From contig JAAOIF010000027.1 in NCBI GenBank assembly GCA_015163925.1, positions 1-9,406 of the forward strand: 9,406 bases of DNA, given 5' to 3'. Positions within the stretch are counted from its first letter, which is position 1, and every line of letters starts with the position of its first letter. Positions 1 through 6,102 of this stretch are shown piece after piece. The notes under the pieces were generated by a model. That model was not told the DNA's origin. It saw only the letters and a list, made by a program, of their open reading frames with translations, and ran no database searches. This DNA is from Candidatus Thioglobus sp. (GTDB taxonomy: Bacteria > Pseudomonadota > Gammaproteobacteria > PS1 > Pseudothioglobaceae). The position numbers and the translations under genes were made by a program.

Positions 1-162
1 AAATATCTGCTTGATGTGAATTTATTTGATGTCTATTCTGGCGAAAATATTGCCGCCGGCAAGAAAAGTTTGGCGCTAAATTTGAGCTATCAATCCGCCG
101 CTGAGACCTTGAGTGACGAGCCCATTAACCAAAAATCCCATTTGCCTCCAGCAATGCTTTGA
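1..162 (+). CDS. pheT: Phenylalanyl-tRNA synthetase beta subunit, C-terminal fragment
   Basis: This open frame enters from the left edge and stops at TGA 160-162 after 53 codons. The visible part looks like the ferredoxin-fold anticodon-binding domain that ends the PheT chain: a strand reading LLDVNLFDVYSG, then GKKSLALNLSYQ, then AETLSDE, in the same order as E. coli PheT. PheT pairs with PheS in the cytoplasmic alpha2-beta2 enzyme that charges tRNA-Phe, and this domain contacts the anticodon stem. Family members usually carry about 20-25 more residues after the TL-D/E-E position, forming a last helix. Here the match stops near base 120 and only about 14 unrelated codons follow, read antisense through the end of opdA. 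The other two forward frames past 120 do not restore the helix. Recognition is good but rests on about 40 residues. Whether the gene is functional is doubtful. Confidence 0.75.
   Translation, partial: KYLLDVNLFDVYSGENIAAGKKSLALNLSYQSAAETLSDEPINQKSHLPPAML
118..127. other. Junction between pheT and opdA coding sequence
   Basis: PheT-like sequence ends at the codon at 118-120 and the opdA stop codon (TAA on the minus strand) occupies 125-127. There is no intergenic space, no terminator and no room for the normal pheT 3' end. I see no direct or inverted repeat shared with the right-hand junction near 9012. A breakpoint here is inferred from the missing PheT helix. Confidence 0.5.
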
Positions 163-2038
163 TTTTCGCTGGTTTGCCTCTAAATTTCTGATATTGCCCC
201 ATAAAATCAGCACTGCCGCCGCTTTGCAAAATATGCTGCATAAAATCCTGTGCCGCTTGCGAGCCAATGCCGCCGTCCGCCTGCACATAAGCGTAAGCGT
301 CCGCCGCCAAAACCTCCGCCCATTTATAGCTAAAATATCCAGCCGCATAGCCGCCGCTGAAAATATGCCCAAAAGTATTGAGAAAACGCGCCTCAGGAAT
401 GCTCGGCAGCAGCGCCGTTTGCGTCCGAATTTCATCCAGAATTTTGTAAGTATCCTTGTCAGAAAGGTGGGTGTGAATGTCCCACAGGGCAAATTCGCAC
501 TGCCTGAGCATACTAATTGCCGATTGAAAATTCTTGGCAAGACTCAATTTTTGATACAAATCATCCGGCAAATTTTCGCCAGTTTTCCAGTGTTTTGAGA
601 GTAATTTCACCACTGATTTTTCATAGCAAAAAAACTCCATATACTGGCTCGGCAACTCCACTCCGTCCCACGGAACGCCAGCAATCCCAGCGGCACTAGG
701 GTATTTGACCGTTGTCAGCAAGTGATGCAAAGCATGCCCGAACTCGTGAAACAGGGTTACAATCTCATCAAATTCAAACAAAGCTGGCTTGTTTTTGGTC
801 GGCGAATTAAGATTACAAACCACAAAAGCCACCGGTTTTTGCGCATTCATCAGCGGCTGATAATCTGCCATCCAAGCCCCGCCACGCTTGTTTTTCCGCG
901 CATAAATATCCAAATAAATGCGCCCGAGAATGCCATTTTTATCAGTAATTTCCAAAACCGAAACATCTGGGTGATAAGAAGTTTGCTCAAGGCTTTGAAT
1001 TTTGACCCGATAAAGCTTATTAATAATTGCAAATAATCCCTCTAACACCTGCTGCTCGGGGAAATATGGGGTCAGGTCGGACTGCTGAAAACCAAACTTT
1101 TCGCCTTTCAACTTTTCACTAAAATACGCCAAATCCCAAGGCTTTAATTTACTCCCAGCAAATTTAGTCAATTCGGCTAATTCTCGCTGTGCCTGTGGCT
1201 TTGAGTGCCGGACCAAATCCTGCAAAAACTCAATAATCTGCTCTGGCGAGCTTGCCATTTTGGACTCAACTGAAAGATGCGCAAAATTCTCAAATCCCAA
1301 AATTTCTGCCATTTCTTGCCGCAATTTCAAAATCTCATCCATAATGGTTTTGTTGTCAAATTTCGCAGAAGTAATCCCGACCTCAGAAGCGCGAGAAATG
1401 AACGCCTGATAAACTTCTCGGCGCAGATTTTGATTATCCGCATAGGTCATCAAATCCATATACACCGGCATTTGCAGGTTTAATTCATAGCCGCCGGCGG
1501 TCTGAATTTTGCTTAATTGCAAAGCGCTAAAACCTTGCAAATCGTCCTTACTAACAAGCTTTTTCCACTCATTTGTCGCCGCCAGACTGTTATTAGAAAA
1601 TTGCTCACTCAGCAGACTTAATTTTTCCTTAATACTGCTAAAACGCTTTGCTGCCGCACCTTTTAGCCCAACGCCAGAAAGCTCAAAAGTTGCTATTGCC
1701 TGCTTGAGAATATATTTTTGCTGAGTGTCCAAATTAGTCTTTTGCAGATTTTTATAAGCCTGATACAAAGCCTTATTGCTGCCAATTTGAGTATAAAAAT
1801 TGCTAATCAGCGGCAGGGTTTTTTGATATTCGGCGTTAAAATCCTCGTCAAACGACACCGAATTTAACAGCGAATGCACGCTGGTTTGCTGGTGTAATTC
1901 AAATTCCATCTGCTCCAGCGGCTCAATCACACTTTTCCAACTATCGCCAAGAGCCGCCTGATGAGCCACTTTCAGCCCATTTTCAGTCAGCTTTTTAATA
2001 GTTTTAACAATATTTTTTGGCTCAAAATTTGGCGTCAT
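125..2038 (-). CDS. prlC: Oligopeptidase A (M3 family zinc metallopeptidase)
   Basis: This 637-residue cytoplasmic M3 endopeptidase degrades short peptides and cleaved signal peptides. The zinc site is HEFGH at residues 431-435, with E432 as the general base and H431 and H435 as ligands. E461 in VELPSQ is the third ligand. The segment between them, GIAGVPWDGVELPSQ, matches E. coli OpdA (also called PrlC) far better than Dcp or the PepF enzymes. The C-terminal part has GGYAAGYFSY, LAADAYAY and FRGKPAKIKALLEANGIFG, again OpdA-like, so the 3' end is complete. Length is slightly under the 680 residues of E. coli. The frame stays open upstream through the tRNA, but ATG 2038 is chosen because it starts the recognisable sequence and lies outside the tRNA. 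No clear Shine-Dalgarno precedes it. It starts 33 bases after tRNA-Ser and may be cotranscribed with it. Its last 38 bases overlap the pheT fragment tail to tail. Confidence 0.93.
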   Translation of the reverse strand: MTPNFEPKNIVKTIKKLTENGLKVAHQAALGDSWKSVIEPLEQMEFELHQQTSVHSLLNSVSFDEDFNAEYQKTLPLISNFYTQIGSNKALYQAYKNLQKTNLDTQQKYILKQAIATFELSGVGLKGAAAKRFSSIKEKLSLLSEQFSNNSLAATNEWKKLVSKDDLQGFSALQLSKIQTAGGYELNLQMPVYMDLMTYADNQNLRREVYQAFISRASEVGITSAKFDNKTIMDEILKLRQEMAEILGFENFAHLSVESKMASSPEQIIEFLQDLVRHSKPQAQRELAELTKFAGSKLKPWDLAYFSEKLKGEKFGFQQSDLTPYFPEQQVLEGLFAIINKLYRVKIQSLEQTSYHPDVSVLEITDKNGILGRIYLDIYARKNKRGGAWMADYQPLMNAQKPVAFVVCNLNSPTKNKPALFEFDEIVTLFHEFGHALHHLLTTVKYPSAAGIAGVPWDGVELPSQYMEFFCYEKSVVKLLSKHWKTGENLPDDLYQKLSLAKNFQSAISMLRQCEFALWDIHTHLSDKDTYKILDEIRTQTALLPSIPEARFLNTFGHIFSGGYAAGYFSYKWAEVLAADAYAYVQADGGIGSQAAQDFMQHILQSGGSADFMGQYQKFRGKPAKIKALLEANGIFG

Positions 2039-2071
2039 TTTTATTAATAATTTGCAAAAATACGAAAAATT

Positions 2072-2159
2072 TGGTGGAGAGAGAGGGATTCGAACCCTCG
2101 GAACCTTGCGGTTCACACACTTTCCAAGCGTGCTCATTCGGCCGCTCTGACATCTCTCC
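2072..2159 (-). tRNA. tRNA-Ser (anticodon GGA)
   Basis: The 88-base gene includes an encoded CCA. Read on the minus strand, it has a 7-bp acceptor stem GGAGAGA/TCTCTCC and a 3-bp D stem TCA/TGA. The anticodon stem is CACGC/GTGTG around loop TTGGAAA, with GGA at 2125-2123. A long variable arm AACC-GCAA-GGTT and a T arm GAGGG-TTCGAAT-CCCTC complete it. The long variable arm and GGA identify a serine tRNA reading UCC and UCU codons. The base before CCA (2075) is A on the tRNA strand, whereas most bacterial serine tRNAs have G73. It lies between the hairpin repeats and opdA. Confidence 0.97.
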
Positions 2160-2171
2160 AGAAGCCAATAT

Positions 2172-2201
2172 TTTATAGGGAAATACGACCAAACATTTTA
2201 A
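2172..2201 (-). promoter_or_regulatory. Possible promoter of tRNA-Ser and opdA
   Basis: On the minus strand there is a TATAAA -10-like box at 2177-2172, and 18 bases further upstream a weak -35-like TTAAAA at 2201-2196. Transcription would start about 5 bases before the mature tRNA 5' end. The -10 is reasonable and the -35 poor. No terminator is visible between the tRNA and opdA, so the peptidase may share this promoter. Confidence 0.35.
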
Positions 2202-2251
2202 AATTGAAATTGTTGGTTTGAACAAGATTTAAGGGTCTCCACTTATAAGAT

Positions 2252-2279
2252 GAGATTCTGAATCAAGTTCAGAATGACA
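2252..2279 (+). repeat. Hairpin repeat R1 (subtype 1)
   Basis: A perfect 8-bp stem ATTCTGAA/TTCAGAAT (2255-2262 with 2268-2275) encloses the 5-base loop TCAAG. It is flanked by GAG on the left and GACA on the right. Confidence 0.9.
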
Positions 2280-2289
2280 AGCCCCTTAC

Positions 2290-2317
2290 TGTCACCCTGA
2301 ACTCGATTCAGGGTCTC
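2290..2317 (-). repeat. Hairpin repeat R2 (subtype 2, inverted)
   Basis: An 8-bp stem ACCCTGAA/TTCAGGGT (2294-2301 with 2307-2314) encloses the loop CTCGA, with TGTC and CTC flanks. It is the reverse-complement orientation of R1, with two stem pairs changed on both arms and one loop change. Confidence 0.9.
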
Positions 2318-2347
2318 ATCCAGCAAACACGGTATTTTTTACAAGAC

Positions 2348-2375
2348 GAGATTCTGAATCAAGTTCAGAATGACA
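2348..2375 (+). repeat. Hairpin repeat R3 (subtype 1)
   Basis: The 28 bases are identical to R1, with the stem at 2351-2358 and 2364-2371. It is followed by a 23-base insertion carrying a half unit, then by R4. Confidence 0.9.
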
Positions 2376-2408
2376 AGTGGTTGGAGTTCAGAATGACAAA
2401 CCCCTTAC

Positions 2409-2436
2409 TGTCACCCTGAACTCGATTCAGGGTCTC
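2409..2436 (-). repeat. Hairpin repeat R4 (subtype 2, inverted)
   Basis: The 28 bases are identical to R2, with stem arms at 2413-2420 and 2426-2433. The downstream TCTCATCCAG is also shared with R2, showing that the R1-R2 pair was duplicated as a unit. Confidence 0.9.
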
Positions 2437-2466
2437 ATCCAGTAAGCAGTCCGCTTTTTACAAAAA

Positions 2467-2494
2467 CAGATTCTGAATCAAGTTCAGAATGACA
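2467..2494 (+). repeat. Hairpin repeat R5 (subtype 1)
   Basis: The stem (2470-2477 with 2483-2490) and loop are identical to R1. Only the first flanking base differs. No subtype 2 partner follows; a G-rich stretch (2496-2512) and degenerate half copies come next. Confidence 0.88.
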
Positions 2495-2524
2495 GTGTGG
2501 GGGGAGGGAGGGCAGTTCAGAATG

Positions 2525-2545
2525 CTCCCAAGCAAGGCTTGGGAG
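2525..2545. repeat. Perfect 9-bp palindrome with 3-base loop
   Basis: CTCCCAAGC and GCTTGGGAG flank a loop of AAG. It lies about 35 bases past the epmB stop on the minus strand. No T run follows on either strand, so it is not a standard intrinsic terminator, though it could protect the 3' end of the mRNA. Confidence 0.8.
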
Positions 2546-2566
2546 TTCAAAGGCTTGGCAGTTCAA
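2535..2566 (+). repeat. 16-base tandem duplication
   Basis: Two adjacent 16-base units (2535-2550 and 2551-2566) of the form AGGCTTGG-AGTTCAA differ at one position (G or C). The first unit includes the right arm of the 2525-2545 palindrome, so the duplication copied half of that hairpin. Confidence 0.8.
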
Positions 2567-2579
2567 AATGACAAATTGC

Positions 2580-3530
2580 CTAATTCATCCAAGTTTTAAA
2601 CTCTGGATTTTCATCACGAACCAGCCTCGGAACCAAATAACCGCTGAGATTTTTCTGTAATTGCTGATGCAATTTTATCGCCAGCTTGTCATCCACCAAA
2701 AAATGCTCGGCGGCGCTGACTTTATCCAATAAATGCAAATAATACGGCAAAATTCCCAGCGCAAATAAACGCCTTGATAATTCGCTCAAAACTTGCTCAG
2801 AATCATTTACTCCTTTGAGCAAAACCGACTGATTTAGCAAGGTAATATTTTGTAATTTTTGAATCATTTTGGCAAATTTTTCTGATAATTCTTTGGCGTG
2901 ATTACTGTGCAAAACCAACACTACTTTCAGGCTGGTTTGCTCAAGCATAGCAACTAATTCAGCGGTTATCCGGCTCGGCGTTACTACTGCATTTCGGCTA
3001 TGAATTCGCAAGGTTTTGATATGTTTTATTTGCTCAATTTGAGTGATGAGAATTTGCAATTTATCATCGCTCAAACTCAGCGGATCGCCGCCGGATAAAA
3101 TCACTTCATCAATGTTTTTATGACTGAAAATATAATTCTCAATCGCCGCCCAGTTGCTGAAAATATCGTGTTTGGAATAGTCAAAATTTTGCCGAAAACA
3201 ATATTGGCAATGAATCGCGCAAACCCTTGAGGCAATCAGCAAAACTCTATTTGGATATTTGTGAATTAGGCCAGCAACTGGCGAATTTTTCCCGTCAGCC
3301 AGAGGCTCTGAGCAGAATTCTGATGGCTCAGATTGCTCATTTTTTTTAGGCAAAACTTGTAATAATAACGGGTCGTTTGGATTATTTTTATCAATTAAAT
3401 TGGCAAATTCTAATGGGATTTTAATGCTGAAATTTTGCTCTTTGAATTGCTTGGTTTGCAAAAAATTATTACACTGTTTGGCACTTTTTAGCGTTTTTCT
3501 TGAGTCTTGCTGCCAATTTTTTATCATCAT
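2580..3530 (-). CDS. epmB: EF-P--(R)-beta-lysine pathway lysine 2,3-aminomutase (EpmB-like radical SAM)
   Basis: This 316-residue protein resembles E. coli EpmB along its length (342 residues there). EpmB turns (S)-alpha-lysine into (R)-beta-lysine, which EpmA attaches to elongation factor P so that it can relieve ribosome stalling at polyproline. The radical SAM cluster motif is C104-x3-C108-x2-C111 (CAIHCQYC), followed by SGGDPLSLSDDKL for SAM binding, RIHSR, TLLNQSVLLKGVND and YYLHLLDKV, all in EpmB order. An N-terminal NPNDPLLLQVLP segment also fits. The shorter EpmB form, rather than the much longer catabolic KamA, is favoured by length and motifs. ATG 3530 is chosen because NWQQ just after it matches family N-termini; ATG 3527 is the alternative and a TTG at 3542 would lie inside a terminator hairpin. 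No Shine-Dalgarno is visible. No efp or epmA gene is in the window. Confidence 0.92.
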   Translation of the reverse strand: MMIKNWQQDSRKTLKSAKQCNNFLQTKQFKEQNFSIKIPLEFANLIDKNNPNDPLLLQVLPKKNEQSEPSEFCSEPLADGKNSPVAGLIHKYPNRVLLIASRVCAIHCQYCFRQNFDYSKHDIFSNWAAIENYIFSHKNIDEVILSGGDPLSLSDDKLQILITQIEQIKHIKTLRIHSRNAVVTPSRITAELVAMLEQTSLKVVLVLHSNHAKELSEKFAKMIQKLQNITLLNQSVLLKGVNDSEQVLSELSRRLFALGILPYYLHLLDKVSAAEHFLVDDKLAIKLHQQLQKNLSGYLVPRLVRDENPEFKTWMN

Positions 3531-3554
3531 AAAAAACCCCAAAACGGGGCTTTT
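3531..3554 (-). terminator. Intrinsic terminator after the 61-residue gene, touching the epmB start
   Basis: On the minus strand CCCC-GTTTT-GGGG is followed by six T, and the flanking AAAA/TTTT can extend the stem around a bulged G. It lies 42 bases past the stop of the 61-residue gene. The T run ends directly at the epmB ATG. On the plus strand the same hairpin is followed by CTTTT, so it may act weakly both ways. Confidence 0.75.
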
Positions 3555-3556
3555 AA

Positions 3557-3562
3557 ATTATA
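3557..3562 (-). promoter_or_regulatory. -10 box, candidate epmB promoter
   Basis: A perfect TATAAT is present on the minus strand, but no good -35 box lies 16-18 bases upstream. A start about 7 bases downstream would fall near 3550, so the epmB transcript would begin with the CCCC-GTTTT-GGGG hairpin and reach the AUG after about 20 bases. The position is seen in the sequence; promoter activity is inferred. Confidence 0.4.
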
Positions 3563-3591
3563 TTTTAGTGGTAATTGTTAGGCAGAAACTC

Positions 3592-3777
3592 TTAGCAGAA
3601 ATTGGCAAAATTCTTATCAGAATGGGCTTTGCCGTCCTCAAAACCAGACTCCCATTCATCAGTAATTTTTTGTTCCTCAAGCTCAGGATTGTTCAAAAAA
3701 CCAGCGACCCAGCCCTGAATATAATTGTCATTGACGCCCATTTCTTCCATTTTTTTCACGCCTTCGTAGTAAGTCAT
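3592..3777 (-). CDS. Small acidic protein of unknown function, 61 residues
   Basis: I do not assign a function. The protein starts MTYYEGVKKMEEMGV and continues with NDNYIQGWVAGFLNNPELEE and ITDEWESGFEDGKAH. It looks soluble and mostly helical, with many Asp and Glu, no signal peptide, no membrane segment and no Cys pair (one Cys, at the C-terminus). The aromatic-Gly pattern (YIQGWVAGFL, WESGFEDG) suggests a repeated helical hairpin with similar turns. It is a real gene on three grounds: AAGGAG at 3791-3786, eight bases before the ATG; its own intrinsic terminator 42 bases after the stop; and a protein-like composition. I vaguely recall similar short proteins in gammaproteobacteria but cannot confirm this. 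It stands alone between its promoter region and its terminator, divergent from uvrD, so operon context gives no functional hint. Confidence 0.75.
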   Translation of the reverse strand: MTYYEGVKKMEEMGVNDNYIQGWVAGFLNNPELEEQKITDEWESGFEDGKAHSDKNFANFC

Positions 3778-3897
3778 CGCCGTTTCTCCTTAATTTTTAT
3801 AATAATAAAGTCTATAATTTCACTCTCTCAGCCAAATAACGATATAAGAGAAAACTAATATTATAACCATTTCAACTCAAGCAAACTAATAAAAATA
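3778..3897. promoter_or_regulatory. Divergent promoter region between the 61-residue gene and uvrD
   Basis: This is 120 bases of AT-rich sequence. On the plus strand a perfect TATAAT lies at 3813-3818, with a weak TTAATT 17 bases upstream (3790-3795), which would give a 70-odd base uvrD leader. On the minus strand TATTAT boxes at 3807-3799 precede the AAGGAG ribosome site at 3791-3786, with no strong -35. The uvrD start has no clear ribosome site. I looked for a CTG-N10-CAG LexA site like that of E. coli uvrD and saw none. Confidence 0.4.
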
Positions 3898-6069
3898 ATG
3901 AATTTATCTGAAATTATCAATGGGCTAAACGACAAGCAGGGGCAGGCGGTGATTCTAAAAGATGCCAAAAATGCCTTAATTCTCGCCGGTGCTGGGAGTG
4001 GCAAAACCCGCGTTCTGACCCGTAGAATTGCTTATTTGGTCACTCAAAAAGATGTTCATATTGACTCAATTTTAGCAGTAACTTTTACCAATAAAGCCGC
4101 TTTTGAAATGCGCGAACGCCTCAGCGAATTACTCCGGCGGCCGATTAGAAGTATGTGGGTCGGGACTTTTCACGGCTTGGCGCATAGATTATTGCGAGCC
4201 CACGCCGCTGAGGCAAATCTGGACGCTAAGTTTCAGATTTTAGACGCACAGGACCAAGCCAGAATTATCAAGCGGCTGATGAAAGCAAATCAAATTGATG
4301 AGTCCAAATATCCGCCACGCAAGGTGCAATGGTTTATCAATGGGCAAAAGGACGAAGGCCGGCGGCCAGCGGATATTGACCCCGGCTACAACTATTTTAT
4401 CAAGCAAAGTGTTAGGGTTTTTGAGCTTTATGAGCAGCATTGCAAGGCGAATGATTTGATTGATTTTGCCGAATTACTGCTGCGGAGTTATGAATTATTG
4501 AAAAATAATTCTGAATTATTAAGCCATTATCAACGCCGTTTTGAGCATATTTTGGTGGATGAATTTCAGGACACAAACACCGTTCAATACAAGTGGATTC
4601 GGCTGCTTTGGTCAAAGGAAAATCAGGTTTTTTGCGTGGGCGATGACGACCAATCGATTTACGGCTGGCGGGGTGCAAAAATTGAGAATTTGCATAAATT
4701 AGAGGTTGATTTTGCTCCGCTAAAAACCATTCGCTTGGAGCAAAATTACCGTTCCACTGGCAATATTTTAAATGCCTCAAATGCTCTAATCGCCAATAAT
4801 ACTAAGCGTTTGGGCAAATCTCTCTGGACCGATTCTGGCGCTGGAGAACTGATTGATATTTTCGAATCCAGAACCGAAACTGACGAGGCAGATTTTGTAG
4901 TCAGCAGCATTCAAAAATACATAAATGACGGCGTTTTTCCGGACGAATGTGCGATTTTATACCGCTCAAATGCCCAGTCCCGTGCCTTTGAAGAATGCTT
5001 TATAAAATACAATATTCCTTATATTATTTACGGCGGTTTGCGCTTTTTTGAACGCGCCGAAATCAAAGACGCTTTGGGCTATTTGCGCCTGATGGAAAAC
5101 CCTGCCGATAATGTGGCTTTTGAGCGAATTGTGAATTTTCCCACTCGCGGAATCGGCAACGCCACAGTTGCAATTATCCGAACTTTTGCTGATGAAAATC
5201 ACACTAATTTGCTCCAAGCAGCCAGCCAAATTCTGCCGACTTTGCCGACCCGAGCTGCTAATTCTCTGGGCGGTTTCATCCAACTTATTGAGAAAATGAC
5301 TAATGATTCCAAGCACTTTACACTCAGCGAAAAAGTGGCGTATTTGCTTGAAGCATCAGGGCTGATAGAGCATTATGAAAATGATAAAACTGATAAAACC
5401 GGCGGCAAAAAAGCCAATTTAGAAGAGCTAATTGCCGCTGCCGAGCAATACAATCACGAGCCAGATGATAATAATAAAATTAGTGAAACCTTAGGCTTTA
5501 TCTCACTCGCCTCGCTGGATTCCGCCGCTGACGGCAAGGCGCAAATCAATCAAAATGTGCAACTTATGACCATTCACGCCGCCAAAGGTTTGGAGTTTCC
5601 TTATGTGTTTTTGGTCGGCATGGAGGAGGATTTATTTCCCTCACGCCAGAGCAAAGATGAGCCGCATTTGCTTGATGAGGAGCGCCGGCTGTGCTATGTC
5701 GGAATGACCCGTGCGATGCAAAAACTCAGCCTTTCATTTGCCATAAAACGCTTTCTGCACGGGCAATCCTTGTATTCTTACCCCTCCAGATTTTTGGGCG
5801 AAATCCCAAGCGAATTTACCAATTCCATCAAGCAAAAATTCGGCGCTACGCAGAAAAATTACCAAGAAGACGACATCTTCAACCAAGACTTTGAGCCTGA
5901 TGAGCAAGGGCAATTAGCAATCGGAGCAATGGTAAAACACCCAAAATTCGGCTTCGGCTCGGTGCTGAATTTTGAAGGCACGGGTGAGAGCGCCAGAGTG
6001 CAAATCAAATTCAAAAAAGCCGGCACAAAATGGCTGATTAGCGCTTATGCTAATTTGGAATTTGTTTGA
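3898..6069 (+). CDS. uvrD: DNA helicase II (UvrD)
   Basis: This 723-residue superfamily 1A 3'-5' helicase acts in nucleotide excision repair and mismatch repair, displacing the excised strand. E. coli UvrD is 720 residues. Motifs appear in order: Walker A AGAGSGKT (30-37), the TFTNKAA segment (motif Ia), DEFQD (Walker B, 221-225), GDDDQSIYGWRGA (248-260), NYRS (motif IV), HAAKGLEF (560-567, motif V) and RRLCYVGMTRA (596-606, with the motif VI arginine). The last 48 residues, from GAMVKHPKFGFG to WLISAYANLEFV, match the C-terminal Tudor-like domain of E. coli UvrD that contacts RNA polymerase. This favours UvrD over Rep or PcrA. ATG 3898 fits the family start (SEIINGLNDKQGQAV). The gene is alone on the plus strand and converges on the murein operon with a 28-base gap and no clear terminator. 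Confidence 0.96.
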   Translation: MNLSEIINGLNDKQGQAVILKDAKNALILAGAGSGKTRVLTRRIAYLVTQKDVHIDSILAVTFTNKAAFEMRERLSELLRRPIRSMWVGTFHGLAHRLLRAHAAEANLDAKFQILDAQDQARIIKRLMKANQIDESKYPPRKVQWFINGQKDEGRRPADIDPGYNYFIKQSVRVFELYEQHCKANDLIDFAELLLRSYELLKNNSELLSHYQRRFEHILVDEFQDTNTVQYKWIRLLWSKENQVFCVGDDDQSIYGWRGAKIENLHKLEVDFAPLKTIRLEQNYRSTGNILNASNALIANNTKRLGKSLWTDSGAGELIDIFESRTETDEADFVVSSIQKYINDGVFPDECAILYRSNAQSRAFEECFIKYNIPYIIYGGLRFFERAEIKDALGYLRLMENPADNVAFERIVNFPTRGIGNATVAIIRTFADENHTNLLQAASQILPTLPTRAANSLGGFIQLIEKMTNDSKHFTLSEKVAYLLEASGLIEHYENDKTDKTGGKKANLEELIAAAEQYNHEPDDNNKISETLGFISLASLDSAADGKAQINQNVQLMTIHAAKGLEFPYVFLVGMEEDLFPSRQSKDEPHLLDEERRLCYVGMTRAMQKLSLSFAIKRFLHGQSLYSYPSRFLGEIPSEFTNSIKQKFGATQKNYQEDDIFNQDFEPDEQGQLAIGAMVKHPKFGFGSVLNFEGTGESARVQIKFKKAGTKWLISAYANLEFV

Positions 6070-6078
6070 TTTTTTCTT

Positions 6079-6102
6079 GCAAAAACTAATGCAAAAACTA
6101 AT
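6079..6102 (+). repeat. 12-base perfect tandem repeat over the end of the 92-residue gene
   Basis: GCAAAAACTAAT occurs twice in tandem (6079-6090 and 6091-6102) in the gap where uvrD and the 92-residue gene converge. The second copy holds the stop codon (6100-6098) of the minus-strand gene. Because 12 is divisible by three, the first copy supplies a second in-frame stop 12 bases further on. Confidence 0.85.

Larger units (their letters stand above)
2248..2573. repeat. Cluster of alternating palindromic repeats between tRNA-Ser and epmB
   Basis: The stretch from 2160 to 2579 holds no credible gene. It contains five near-identical 28-base hairpin units (R1-R5) of two subtypes in alternating orientation, plus half copies at 2386-2397, 2514-2523 and 2560-2573. 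The R1-R2 pair with its CCCCTTAC spacer and the trailing TCTCATCCAG recurs as R3-R4. The second copy carries about 23 extra bases (2376-2398) containing a half unit. The TTTTTACAA leader also recurs before R3 and R5. Spread-by-copying palindromes of this look occur in intergenic spaces of many proteobacteria, similar in concept to REP/BIME elements. No transposase is nearby. Confidence 0.9.

Noticed and set aside
100..200. Frameshift that would restore the pheT 3' end
   Set aside because: The other two forward frames after base 120 do not give a PheT-like final helix; the sequence there is opdA antisense.
113..598. 161-codon plus-strand open frame opposite opdA
   Set aside because: It is antisense to well-conserved oligopeptidase A sequence, has Arg/Lys-rich composition typical of a shadow frame, and no recognisable domain. 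It also does not continue PheT.
2022..2225. 67-codon minus-strand open frame
   Set aside because: It runs through the whole tRNA-Ser gene and into the opdA start, and reads tRNA sequence as protein.
2525..2545. Intrinsic terminator for epmB
   Set aside because: The stem is strong but no T run follows on the minus or plus strand.
2248..2573. CRISPR array
   Set aside because: Repeats alternate in orientation, are fully palindromic, and their spacers are themselves repeated (CCCCTTAC, TTTTTACAA). There are no cas genes.
3778..3897. SOS (LexA) box controlling uvrD
   Set aside because: No CTG-N10-CAG arrangement is visible in the divergent region.
4412..5316. Minus-strand open frames of 122 and 116 codons inside uvrD
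   Set aside because: They lie antisense to conserved helicase motifs, have no ribosome sites and no recognisable content.
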